A program made the position numbers and the translations under genes. A stretch of DNA of 64,000 nucleotides from Clostridium pasteurianum BC1 (GTDB taxonomy: Bacteria; Bacillota; Clostridia; Clostridiales; Clostridiaceae). A model generated the notes under the pieces. It had not been told where the DNA came from and searched no databases. It worked only from the letters and a program-made list of their open reading frames with translations. Each line of letters starts with the position of its first letter. Within the stretch, counting starts at the first letter, position 1. This document shows positions 9,166 through 17,652 of this stretch, piece by piece. The stretch is taken from assembly GCF_000389635.1 (NCBI RefSeq), contig NC_021182.1, positions 2,976,001 through 3,040,000 of the forward strand, in the 5' to 3' direction.

Positions 9166-9696
9166 TTAATTTTCTGATACTTCTTCATAACCTTTATTTT
9201 TAATATTTTTATATTCTATAAATGTTAATACTATCATTATGATATCAAAAATTGTCAGCCCTATAAGCAATGCAGAGTGCTTTTGTGTATACCGATATAA
9301 TTGGTAAATAATAAATACAGTTAAAGAAAATATAGTAAGTGGATAAGCAAACATCTTCTTCTTCCATAACAAAATAACAAGTATTAGCTTTATTGCCCCA
9401 TGAGAAATCAAATAAAATATAGCAAAATGTTGAAAACTTAAATTAAATCCTAAACTTGATTTTACAATAAAATTTGCAATGGTATCTCTTGGATTTTCTG
9501 ATAACTCATCTTGCGTTAATAAAACAACTATTCTATTTAATCTATGTGGATTTAAAAATACCAGTAAAATTCCACCTATGATTTCTAGTATTCCATCAAT
9601 GCCCTTTAACAATATTCCTATTTCAAAGCTTTGATGAAATATATTATTTTTTTCATTGATTTTTTTACTTTCTAATAACTTATTATTCAACATCAT
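9166..9696 (-). CDS. DUF2127 family membrane protein
   Basis: 176 residues with four predicted membrane helices. Features typical of DUF2127 are the opening FEIGILLKGIDGILEIIGG, a mid-protein SFQHFAIFYLISHGAIKLILVILL helix, and a closing helix followed by a lysine-rich tail. The role of the family is not known. GAGGAG precedes the ATG. It is transcribed alone, between two decayed DUF3102 remnants, which suggests a former mobile region. Confidence 0.7.
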   Translation of the reverse strand: MMLNNKLLESKKINEKNNIFHQSFEIGILLKGIDGILEIIGGILLVFLNPHRLNRIVVLLTQDELSENPRDTIANFIVKSSLGFNLSFQHFAIFYLISHGAIKLILVILLWKKKMFAYPLTIFSLTVFIIYQLYRYTQKHSALLIGLTIFDIIMIVLTFIEYKNIKNKGYEEVSEN

Positions 9697-9808
9697 TATT
9701 TCTTCTCCTCAATAACAGATTTAACTTTAGTTTCGATATATCATTTATTTTATGTCTATGTTTTACTAAAGATTTATTAAAATATCATTAAATTGTTTAG
9801 ATTTTTTA

Positions 9809-10134
9809 TCTAATTCTTTTTCTCTTTTATTACTTTATGTAATTCTCCTATTAGGCATTTGATCAACTGACTTAGTTTATCCATTTACTTCATGGGATTG
9901 TGAGATGAAATCTTCTCTTTCCTCGATAGGTACATCTAGTAATGCAAATATTTTACTACTACCCAAATCCTTCAGCGTTGAAGCATTTGAAAACTCTTTA
10001 GCTACTCTCATAAATCTTGTAGCAGTAGCTTGATGAAAATCCACTTTTTCTTCTAGCCATTTACCCCATTCACCATGTGGTAAACTTTCTTTTACCTTAA
10101 CTGTTGTAATTTGCAACAGTTTTATGTTACAATT
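9809..10134 (-). pseudogene. Broken DUF3102-family gene, copy B
   Basis: Encodes KVKESLPHGEWGKWLEEKV, ATATRFMRVAKEFSNAS and KIFALLDVPIEEREDFISQS, closely similar to the copy at 6706-7152. Where copy A has a Gln codon after HEING, this copy has TAA (9877). A further frame slip follows before the Lys-rich tail. The 5' end is also missing: the open frame begins at a TTG (10116) just before KVKESL. So it is both truncated and nonsense-mutated. Confidence 0.65.
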
Positions 10135-10139
10135 AATAT
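10111..10139 (+). promoter_or_regulatory. Possible promoter of a short transcript
   Basis: -35 TTGCAA (10111-10116), 17-base spacer, -10 TAATAT (10134-10139). It lies at the broken 5' end of the DUF3102 remnant and points at the small ORF at 10176. Confidence 0.4.
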
Positions 10140-10175
10140 GCGATGATATAAATAAATGTATTGGAGGTGAGTTTT

Positions 10176-10302
10176 ATGTTACTAATCATTGTTATAAATA
10201 TTATATATTATGGTTATATCTTTAGGATTTGTGGCTTCAGACTTATTAGATAACAAATATACAAAAGCACTTAATGATTTTTGTAAATTAGAATGTAAAT
10301 AG
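10176..10302 (+). CDS. Possible small membrane peptide, perhaps frameshifted
   Basis: GGAGGTGAG lies six bases before an ATG at 10176 that opens a 25-codon frame (MLLIIVINIIYYGYIFRICG...). An overlapping frame starting at 10210 encodes 30 residues (MVISLGFVASDLLDNKYTKA...). A single-base slip would join a hydrophobic N-terminus to the second frame's tail. A promoter-like sequence upstream and a hairpin-T terminator at 10361-10380 make a compact transcription unit. It could be a short peptide, a small RNA or a remnant; I do not recognise it. Confidence 0.3.
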
Positions 10303-10360
10303 TAATATCTAATATTATGAAGTAATCTTTACAGAAATAAGCTTTATGCTGGAAGCGCAT

Positions 10361-10380
10361 AGGGTTTATTCCCTTTTTGT
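10361..10380 (+). terminator. Small hairpin terminator after the short ORF
   Basis: AGGG, a six-base loop, CCCT, then TTTTTGT. Confidence 0.45.
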
Positions 10381-10793
10381 ATAAAAATATATTTCTATAT
10401 AATATTAAGTATAATTAATTCTTCAATTTTATTTATTAGTATAGAAACTCTGTCACCTCAAAGACAATACTCATTTCATATCTAATACGACATTATTGCA
10501 AATACACATAAAAAAATAAATATTATTACCTCTATTTTACAATTATCGTTATATAAACCTGCCAATATTAGCACATTCCCATAATTATAAAATACAAATA
10601 ACAATATTTGTATAACGCAAATAAACCTATATATTATTATTTTTAAAAAATTGTATAGGAAATAAACCCTAGGTACTTTTATTTTTAAAAAATATAGGTT
10701 AAAATATATTTATTGGATATTTTATTTTTCATATTTGTTTTGGGACTTATTAGAGCCTGCAAGCTTTAATAGGTCTTTTACTTTTTTGATTAT
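10381..10793. other. 413-bp non-coding AT-rich stretch
   Basis: No gene seen. At its right end (10743-10776) is a hairpin, GACTTATTA...TAATAGGTC, followed on the plus strand by TTTTACTTTTTT. It could act as a terminator, but there is no obvious plus-strand gene just before it. Confidence 0.4.
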
Positions 10794-11606
10794 TTATTCT
10801 AGTAATTTAGTAACATCATACTCCATTTCGCCCAATAACATTTGCTCTAAATTTTCATAGTTATAATTTCTCTGTTCATAATCATTAAATTTAGTTTTCT
10901 TAATATCAGCACTATCTTTTTTCTTTTTAAAATGATTATCATAAGCCTTCTTAGCCTTTTTAACAGCATTTCCCACTGTAGATGTAACTTTACTCATTAC
11001 TGTATAAACATTACTTATAGAGCCTTTACGCTTAATTTTAATCATCTTAGCTTGCACAAGTTCAATTAGATATCGCTGGATTGTTCTTATATTTTTATTA
11101 AGTTTCTTTGCTAGATACTTCTGACTAGGGTAACAAGTATTTTTATCACCATAGCACATGGATTTAATTAATGTATATGTTCTAAATGCTCCATCAGTAA
11201 TATTAGATATAATATCATCATTATCAATAAGGGTAAAATTAGTTATTATTTTTTTTACTTCCGCATCTGTAAAAGTTTGTATTACAGTTTTCTTTTCTTT
11301 AAGCCACCCAACTTTTTCAGCAATATTAGAACAGTATCCCTCATTTGAACGGTATTTAAAAAGACTTCTAAGATTTTTAAGAATTGTATTAATATAAACT
11401 GATGTTAATCCTTTTTGTTGTAAGAAGAATATATATTTTTTAATGTGTGGTTTTGATATTTCTTCTAGTTCTGTAATCTCAAACTCTTTTTCAATAAATG
11501 CATTAAATCGTGCAATATTACCCTTGTAGCCTCGCACAGTTCGTTCAGTATAATTCTGTATTATTAGTTCATAAAAAAATTCTCTTATAGCATCTTTTGT
11601 CTGCAT
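10794..11606 (-). CDS. Chimera: tyrosine-recombinase N-terminal domain joined to a HTH domain
   Basis: 270 residues. The first about 120 (NYTERTVRGYKGNIARF, KYIFFLQQKGLTSVYINTIL, NLRSLFKYRSNEGY) are the SAM-like core-binding domain of XerC-type recombinases. The sequence reaches TFTDAEVKKII, where the catalytic domain should begin, and then changes to TDGAFRTYTLIKSMCYG, NTCYPSQKYLAKKLNKN and TIQRYLIELVQAKMIKI. That is a winged HTH of the HTH_36 type found in replication-initiation-like proteins. The recombinase catalytic residues are absent, so it cannot recombine DNA; it may bind DNA with two domains. The ATG at 11606 follows GGAGG, which is buried in a long hairpin (11613-11664). Probably derived from a mobile element. 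Confidence 0.65.
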   Translation of the reverse strand: MQTKDAIREFFYELIIQNYTERTVRGYKGNIARFNAFIEKEFEITELEEISKPHIKKYIFFLQQKGLTSVYINTILKNLRSLFKYRSNEGYCSNIAEKVGWLKEKKTVIQTFTDAEVKKIITNFTLIDNDDIISNITDGAFRTYTLIKSMCYGDKNTCYPSQKYLAKKLNKNIRTIQRYLIELVQAKMIKIKRKGSISNVYTVMSKVTSTVGNAVKKAKKAYDNHFKKKKDSADIKKTKFNDYEQRNYNYENLEQMLLGEMEYDVTKLLE

Positions 11607-11612
11607 AATAAA

Positions 11613-11664
11613 AACCTCCATTATCCATAAAAAACCATGATAGTTTTTATAAATAATGGAGGTT
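11613..11664 (-). promoter_or_regulatory. Hairpin that sequesters the ribosome binding site of the chimeric gene
   Basis: AACCTCCATTAT at one end pairs exactly with ATAATGGAGGTT at the other, and an inner ATAAAAAC/GTTTTTTAT stem continues it. The GGAGG of the gene at 10794-11606 is in the 3' arm and CCTCC is in the 5' arm, so the folded RNA would hide the ribosome binding site. Confidence 0.6.
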
Positions 11665-11762
11665 AACATTTATCATCACTTTTTTAAGCCTTTATATGAA
11701 TGTTTATCATAACTAATTGAGATTTAGGACTTATCAATAATCTTCAAATAGCTTTAAACTCT

Positions 11763-12500
11763 CTATCCTTCAAATTCATCAGGGAACTGTGCATTTGAGT
11801 ACACATCTTGCACATCGTCATCATCTTCAAGTTTGTCTATAAGACTTTGAACCTTTTCAGCATCTTCTAAATTAAGTTCAGTATATGTGTCTGGAATCAT
11901 AGTAAGCTCAGCTGAAGCAAATTCATAACCTGCAGTTTCAAGAGCCTCCCTAACCACAGAAAAATCCTCCATAGCGGTAGTTATTTCAAATGCTTCTTCT
12001 TCTGGATTAAAGTCCTCTGCTCCAGCATCTAGTGCTGCCATCATAACTTCATCTTCATCTAGTCCATCTTTTTTCTCGATAATTATTTGGCCTTTTCTTT
12101 GGAACATGAATGACACACATCCATTCGCCCCTAAATTACCACCATTTCTGTCAAATATATATCTTACATTACTTGCACTTCTGTTTTTATTATCTGTTAA
12201 AACATCAACTATAACTGCAACTCCAGCAGGACCATAGCCTTCATAAACTATTTCTTCATAGTTTACTCCTTCAAGTTCACCTGCTCCCTTCTTTATTGCC
12301 CTTGTAATTGTATCTAAAGGCATATTATTAGCCTTTGCTTTAGCTACAACATCTCTTAATTTTGCATTAGTATCTGGATTAGAACCATCTTTAGCTGCCA
12401 CAGCTATTTCTTTTCCTATTTTTGTAAACACTTTTCCTCTTTGAGCATCTGCTTTACCTTTTTTTGCTTGAATATTATGCCACTTTGAATGTCCTGACAT
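11763..12500 (-). CDS. YebC/PmpR family regulator or translation factor
   Basis: 245 residues, standard family length. The N-terminus [20 protein letters not shown] and the motifs [20 protein letters not shown] and [21 protein letters not shown] define the family. Members have been described as transcriptional regulators and, more recently, as factors helping ribosomes through proline-rich stretches. The start at 12500 follows AGGAGG; an in-frame upstream start would be inside the ribosome binding site. Appears monocistronic, in conserved core genome. Confidence 0.93.
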   Translation of the reverse strand: MSGHSKWHNIQAKKGKADAQRGKVFTKIGKEIAVAAKDGSNPDTNAKLRDVVAKAKANNMPLDTITRAIKKGAGELEGVNYEEIVYEGYGPAGVAVIVDVLTDNKNRSASNVRYIFDRNGGNLGANGCVSFMFQRKGQIIIEKKDGLDEDEVMMAALDAGAEDFNPEEEAFEITTAMEDFSVVREALETAGYEFASAELTMIPDTYTELNLEDAEKVQSLIDKLEDDDDVQDVYSNAQFPDEFEG

Positions 12501-12554
12501 AAAAAAACCTCCTAACATAACACTATATGTATTTTATAAAATCAATGTTTTATT

Positions 12555-12690
12555 AACTTTCACTATTCACGCAGTGAATTCTTTCACTTTTAACAGCTGC
12601 AAAGCCTAGGTTAAATCTTTCACCTTGACGCAATGCGGCAATCTTTCACTTTTTCACCGCGTCAGCCAGGTGAAAAGCTTTCACTTGTTA
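12555..12690. repeat. Cluster of CTTTCAC heptamers with palindromes
   Basis: Four CTTTCAC heptamers occur within about 130 bases, with several interleaved inverted pairs: TCAC..GTGA around 12565, GACGC..GCGG against CCGCGTC, and GTGAAAAGCTTTCAC near 12671-12685. Its base composition is locally higher in G+C than the surroundings. It lies between the yebC and yigZ genes and codes for nothing. Confidence 0.5.
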
Positions 12691-12802
12691 ATGAATAAAA
12701 ACCTTCATGTTAGTTCATCATCTTCTTACTAACCGAAGTATATTATGCTTATTAAACCTTAAATATTATAACATAAAAAATATTTTATGTTAAATCAATA
12801 TT

Positions 12803-13450
12803 TTATTTATCTAAAAATAGCCTATTCTCTATTTTAAAATAATATGTATCTTCTCCTTCGACAAACTGGCAATTGCCAGAAGTTATTTCAATAAAAGTTT
12901 TTTTAACCTCTTCCAAAGTATCTATTTCAAAATAAATCATTAATTTTACTTTATCTGTATACTCTAAGCTCTCTATATGCCACATTTTCTTTTCACATAA
13001 ATACTGAAGTTTTCCTAAAAGATCATAATTTACAGTAATATTGAGAGCCTTACCTTTCACTTTTAATACAATTTTTCCTTCTTTGATTGCTGAGGAAGCA
13101 CCCTTTGAATAAGCCCTTGCAAGGCCACCTGTGCCAAGAAGTATTCCTCCAAAATACCTAGTTACTACAATCACTACATCTGTTATTCCGCTTTTCTTTA
13201 TAACCTCCAGCATGGGAATACCCGCTGTACCCTGTGGCTCTCCATCATCGCTGTATCTTTGTATCTCAGTTTTTTCTCCAATAACATATGCATAAACATT
13301 ATGCCTTGCATCTTTATATTGTGTTTTTATATTTTGTATAAATTCTTTTGCATCTTCTTCTGTATAAACTCTTTTAATATTACTTATAAAAATTGATTTC
13401 TTTTCTTCAAACTGAAAGCTTGTCTCATCTTTTATAGTATAATAACTCAT
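12803..13450 (-). CDS. YigZ/IMPACT family protein (UPF0029)
   Basis: 215 residues with the family signature: ARHNVYAYVIGE, YSDDGEPQGTAGIPMLEVI, VVIVVTRYFGGILLGTGGLARAYS. The N-terminal domain resembles IMPACT proteins; the C-terminal domain has an EF-G-like ferredoxin fold. The biochemical role is unsettled. A strong AGGAGAGG ribosome binding site precedes the ATG. It is transcribed alone and has no obvious link to neighbours. Confidence 0.9.
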   Translation of the reverse strand: MSYYTIKDETSFQFEEKKSIFISNIKRVYTEEDAKEFIQNIKTQYKDARHNVYAYVIGEKTEIQRYSDDGEPQGTAGIPMLEVIKKSGITDVVIVVTRYFGGILLGTGGLARAYSKGASSAIKEGKIVLKVKGKALNITVNYDLLGKLQYLCEKKMWHIESLEYTDKVKLMIYFEIDTLEEVKKTFIEITSGNCQFVEGEDTYYFKIENRLFLDK

Positions 13451-13586
13451 ACATACCTCTCCTAAAATATCAATGAATCTTACTTAATGAAAATTTGTAC
13501 TCCCACCAAGTTTAGATATACAATTTAAATTGCAGCTTAAATATTAATGATTATCTCTCAAAAAGTATATTTAACAAATGAAAAAA

Positions 13587-14237
13587 TTATTGACTATTAA
13601 TGTATTCATCACATAATCTTTTTAAATAATCTTTATCTGTAGAACTTTTTATTTCTCTTATTTTATCTATAGCAATTTTACTGCTCATTTTTATAAATGC
13701 CCTTATTGCATAGGAAATCACCTGAGGATTATCATCATCTAATGCCCTTAAAAGTGTACTTTCAAAAGAAATATCATTTATCTTTCCCATAGCCGAAATA
13801 GCCATTCTTCTCACATTCACATATTTATGTACAGAGGCTTTTATAAGAATATCTTTGCAATTCCTATCTTTAAGTTCTCCTATAATCCATATGGCAGTTT
13901 CCTTATCTTTTCCCTGCATTTCTACATATTTTTCTCTTATATATACTAACAATACTCGTTTATTTTCTTCATCTATACTGGATACAAAAGAAATTTTATC
14001 ATATTTGCCCGCTCTTGCAATACTTTCCAAAAGCTCCTTTGGGCTTCTGCTTTTTGCAAGAAATCTATATTTTATTTTTCCTTCAATAATATGCTTTTGT
14101 ACAATTTCCCTATCTATATTTCTTATTTTACTTATAACATCAATAGATTTACCTTCCAAAAATAAAAAATAAGATATTTGCTCATTAGTATAGTTGTCAA
14201 TATTATTCCATTTAAAATTTATTAATCCACTATCCAT
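13587..14237 (-). CDS. HEAT-repeat protein
   Basis: 216 residues from the ATG at 14237, chosen because GAGAGTG precedes it; an ATG seven codons earlier has no ribosome binding site. The first half holds a short helical module (YFLFLEGKSIDVISKI) that looks like an HTH. The second half has at least three HEAT-like helix pairs (ETAIWIIGELKDRNCKDIL, NVRRMAISAMGKINDIS, NPQVISYAIRAFIKMSS), a scaffold for protein binding. It starts about 30 bases after the MocR regulator stop, so the two are probably cotranscribed. Confidence 0.75.
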   Translation of the reverse strand: MDSGLINFKWNNIDNYTNEQISYFLFLEGKSIDVISKIRNIDREIVQKHIIEGKIKYRFLAKSRSPKELLESIARAGKYDKISFVSSIDEENKRVLLVYIREKYVEMQGKDKETAIWIIGELKDRNCKDILIKASVHKYVNVRRMAISAMGKINDISFESTLLRALDDDNPQVISYAIRAFIKMSSKIAIDKIREIKSSTDKDYLKRLCDEYINSQ

Positions 14238-14269
14238 TCTATCACTCTCTATAAGCATCTGAAAATTAA

Positions 14270-15688
14270 TTATTTTATCTCAGCTGCACTAAGTATTTTA
14301 TCTATAATTTCTATTCCTCTTTTTATTTTAGACTCTTCTGTCTGTGAATAACCTAATCTAAAGTACTTTAATCCATCATCTCTATCCCTGTAAAATAATA
14401 CTCCTGGTGAAATAAGTACTTTCTGCCTCTTACATCTATAAAATAATTTATCTGAGTTTATAGAAATATTTGAATTAATTTTAATATAAAAATTAAAACC
14501 TCCTCCAGGACTATTGAAGGTTACTTTATTTCCTAAAATATCTTTAATGCACTCTTCCATATAAGTATATCTTTTCAAATACATGCATTTAAGCTTATTT
14601 ATATACTCTTTCCAGTATCCATTTTTTATATATAAATCCAAAGCCCTTTGCATAAGACTAGAAGTAGATATATCTGTATTCACCTTTGAATTTTCCACCT
14701 GTTCTTTAATTTCTTCTGGTGAAATAAGATATCCCAATCTTATGCCTGGCAAAAATATTTTTGAAAAGCTTTTTATGTAGATAACTCTATCATTTACATC
14801 AAGACTTTTAAAACTTTCATATTTAATGTTAGAATCATAAATAAGCTCTGAAAGATAATCATCTTCCACTATATAAAAGTCATGTTTTTCAGCTAATTTT
14901 AATATTTCCTTTTTCTTTTCCAGGCTGTAAGTCATTCCCGTGGGATTTTGAAAATAGCTCATAGTGTAAAAACATTTTATTCTATTCTTTTTTAATATAT
15001 CCTTAAAATTCTCTAAATCTATGCCGTCTTCTGTCATATCTGCTTCTAAAATGTTAGCACCTCTCCATTTAAAAACAAAAAGTGCTCCATTATAAGTTGG
15101 TTTTTCAACTATTACATTATCATTAACATTAATTATTGCCTTTGATACAATATCTATTCCCTGCTGTGCCCCTGAAACTATTAAAATATCTTCTATTGCC
15201 AATTTATTATTCCAAAAATACTTATTTATATTTTTTCTAAGTCCTTCAAATCCCAATGTTTCTTGATAAATCAATGCATTGACACCGTCTCTATCTATAA
15301 CTTCATTAATTACTTCTTTAAAATTATTTATTGAGAAAAATACATTACAGGAGGTTTCCCCTGCAAAATCTATATAATTATTCAGATCTTCTCCGCTTAT
15401 CCTTTTAAAGGTTTCAGCATAGTCTCTTTTTAATTTTCTATTTTCATCTTTCTTTTTAGCATAAGTTCCACTGCCTATTTTTTGAACAGCATAGCCTTCA
15501 CTTTGAAGTTTTTTATAAGAATTTACTATGGTATCGTTATTGACAGAGAGAAACAAGGACAATTTCCTTATAGGTGGTAATTTTTCTCCATCCCTTATTT
15601 TTCCTGAATCTATTAATTTTTTTATATGCCTTGTAATCTGCATATACTTAGGCATTTCTTCATTAAAGTTTACTGCATATATCTTCAA
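14270..15688 (-). CDS. MocR-type GntR regulator with aminotransferase domain
   Basis: About 472 residues. An N-terminal GntR winged helix (YMQITRHIKKLIDSG, GEKLPPIRKLSLFLSVNNDTI) is followed by a class I aminotransferase fold with the PLP lysine in IKSFSKIFLPGIRLGYL, the PLP-binding YFQNPTG and the VEDDYLSEL loop. MocR proteins bind PLP and usually regulate PLP, GABA or amino-acid genes; PdxR controls pdxST in several Firmicutes. The open frame begins with TTG codons; the second (15688) has better spacing from GGAAGTGA. It follows hflX closely and precedes the HEAT protein gene. A link to pdxST, 10 kb away, is possible but unproven. Confidence 0.85.
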   Translation of the reverse strand: MKIYAVNFNEEMPKYMQITRHIKKLIDSGKIRDGEKLPPIRKLSLFLSVNNDTIVNSYKKLQSEGYAVQKIGSGTYAKKKDENRKLKRDYAETFKRISGEDLNNYIDFAGETSCNVFFSINNFKEVINEVIDRDGVNALIYQETLGFEGLRKNINKYFWNNKLAIEDILIVSGAQQGIDIVSKAIINVNDNVIVEKPTYNGALFVFKWRGANILEADMTEDGIDLENFKDILKKNRIKCFYTMSYFQNPTGMTYSLEKKKEILKLAEKHDFYIVEDDYLSELIYDSNIKYESFKSLDVNDRVIYIKSFSKIFLPGIRLGYLISPEEIKEQVENSKVNTDISTSSLMQRALDLYIKNGYWKEYINKLKCMYLKRYTYMEECIKDILGNKVTFNSPGGGFNFYIKINSNISINSDKLFYRCKRQKVLISPGVLFYRDRDDGLKYFRLGYSQTEESKIKRGIEIIDKILSAAEIK

Positions 15689-15718
15689 TATCAAATCACT
15701 TCCAAAATTATATGTTCT

Positions 15719-17503
15719 TTAAACCCTATACTTTAAATACCTGTTATAAATCCTATCATCCACTTCTGCAACTATTTTTGTTCCCTCTTCTAAAAACTCT
15801 TCTTCATAAATTTTTGAATTTCTATGCAAATAAGCTACTTCACTTTGACTTGTATAAGGTATAAGATACTCTACCCTTTTTAAATTATTAGGCAAATCTT
15901 TACATATTTCTTCCAATAGTACATCCAAGTTTCTATTCTCTTTTGCAGAAATTTCAACTATATGTAAAGTTTTATATTTATTCTCTATATACTGAATTTG
16001 ACTTACTTCAGCTTTATCTATTTTATTTAATATTAATATAACAGGCTTTTTTCCAGCACCGAGTTCCAATAACACTCTTTCAACTGCTTCAATCTGCTTA
16101 ATTACATTTTCATTAGAAGTATCTATTACATGTAAAAGTAAATCTGCATAAATAACTTCCTCCAGAGTAGATTTGAAGGCTTCAACTAAATCATGGGGAA
16201 GCTTTCTTACAAAGCCCACTGTATCTGTAAGAGTGGCGATTCTATTATCTGGCAAAACTATAGCCCTTGTAGTTACATCCAGTGTTGCAAATAGCATATC
16301 TGCTTCAAACACACTTTCTTTTTTTGCAGAATCATTTGGAGCTGCCATCTCACAAAGTTTATTTCTAAGAGTTGATTTTCCTGCATTTGTGTAACCCACT
16401 AGTGAAATCTTAGGTATATTTTCGTTAGTTCTCTTTTCTCTTTGAATCTCTCTATTTTTCCTTACCTTTTCCAGTTCCTTTGTCAAATCATATACTCTTT
16501 CTCTTATATGCCTTCTATCAATCTCTAATTTTTTTTCTCCTGGACCCCTGGTTCCTATTCCACCTCCGGTTCTTGAAAGCACACTTCCAAGTCCCATAAG
16601 TCTGGCAGCCCTATATTTCAATTGAGCTAGTTCCGCCTGAATTTTAGCTTCTCTACTTCTTGCCCTTTTGGCAAATATCTCTAATATAAGAGTAGTTCTA
16701 TCAATTACTTTTACGCCTAAAACTTCTTCCAGATTTCTAACCTGAGAACCTGCCAGTTCGTCATCAAAAATTATTACATTGGCAGACAATCTTTGCCTTA
16801 TAACACTAATTTCTTCTACTTTTCCGCTGCCTATATATAAGGCTGTGTCCATTTTATCCTTTTTTTGAAGTACAGAATATACACATTGTACATTGCAGGC
16901 TCTAGCAAGTTCCGCTAGTTCTTCAAGACTTTCCTCACTATCTATGCCTACCAAAATTGCCCTTTCGCTATTATCTTCTTTAATATTTTCGCTTTTTATT
17001 GCATCCTGTATATATTTTAGTTTATCCATTAAATCTAGATCCATAGCCTTATGTAAATTCATAGGACCGAAAAGTTCTGGCTTAAGTACATTATTATACA
17101 CACCACAAAAGCCTATTGTAATATCTGTAATATTGCCTTCATTTACTCCTACAGCTACCATGCAATCAAGTTTCAATTTTATAAGTGCTGATATATCAAT
17201 CATTGACAATCTTGAGTTTCCACCTGGATGAGTATGAACTATTCTCACACCAGCAAGCTTTCCTTCCTTTACATCAATTAAAGGCAACTCCACTGTAGAG
17301 CTGTCACCCACTGCTACACTTATAACTTTTCCTCTTCTATCTATAGCTACACTTATTTCTCTATTTATAATACCTGTTACATTGCATATAATATCCGCCA
17401 ATTCTTCTGTTATTACATTATATTTTGGAATTTTCATTTCATATATTTCTTCTAATTTTTCTAATAATGAATTTTTTATTCCATCTATATTGCCTAAAAT
17501 CAC
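15719..17503 (-). CDS. hflX: GTPase HflX, long form with JAMM-like N-terminal domain
   Basis: 594 residues. The C-terminal two thirds are typical HflX, a ribosome-splitting GTPase: the HflX domain (YIGSGKVEEI, IFDDELAGSQVRNLEE, RTGGGIGTRGPGEKKLE), then the G domain with LVGYTNAGKST (Walker A), DTVGF and NKID. The first about 180 residues are extra compared with E. coli HflX and contain VRIVHTHPGGNSRLSMIDIS, which fits the JAMM/MPN zinc pattern HxHP...S..D. The GTG at 17503 follows GAGGGTGAT. It is followed on the same strand by the MocR gene 30 bases on. Confidence 0.93.
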   Translation of the reverse strand: MILGNIDGIKNSLLEKLEEIYEMKIPKYNVITEELADIICNVTGIINREISVAIDRRGKVISVAVGDSSTVELPLIDVKEGKLAGVRIVHTHPGGNSRLSMIDISALIKLKLDCMVAVGVNEGNITDITIGFCGVYNNVLKPELFGPMNLHKAMDLDLMDKLKYIQDAIKSENIKEDNSERAILVGIDSEESLEELAELARACNVQCVYSVLQKKDKMDTALYIGSGKVEEISVIRQRLSANVIIFDDELAGSQVRNLEEVLGVKVIDRTTLILEIFAKRARSREAKIQAELAQLKYRAARLMGLGSVLSRTGGGIGTRGPGEKKLEIDRRHIRERVYDLTKELEKVRKNREIQREKRTNENIPKISLVGYTNAGKSTLRNKLCEMAAPNDSAKKESVFEADMLFATLDVTTRAIVLPDNRIATLTDTVGFVRKLPHDLVEAFKSTLEEVIYADLLLHVIDTSNENVIKQIEAVERVLLELGAGKKPVILILNKIDKAEVSQIQYIENKYKTLHIVEISAKENRNLDVLLEEICKDLPNNLKRVEYLIPYTSQSEVAYLHRNSKIYEEEFLEEGTKIVAEVDDRIYNRYLKYRV

Positions 17504-17652
17504 ATTATCACCCTCATCTTCTTAAACATCGTAAATAAATAATCCTTTCATACCTAATCTATTTTATGATACCTTGTATCATCTGCTGTCACCGAGAATT
17601 CTTTCTATTAATTTTATACTATAAGGTCTTTATTGTAAATAGAGTGAATAGT

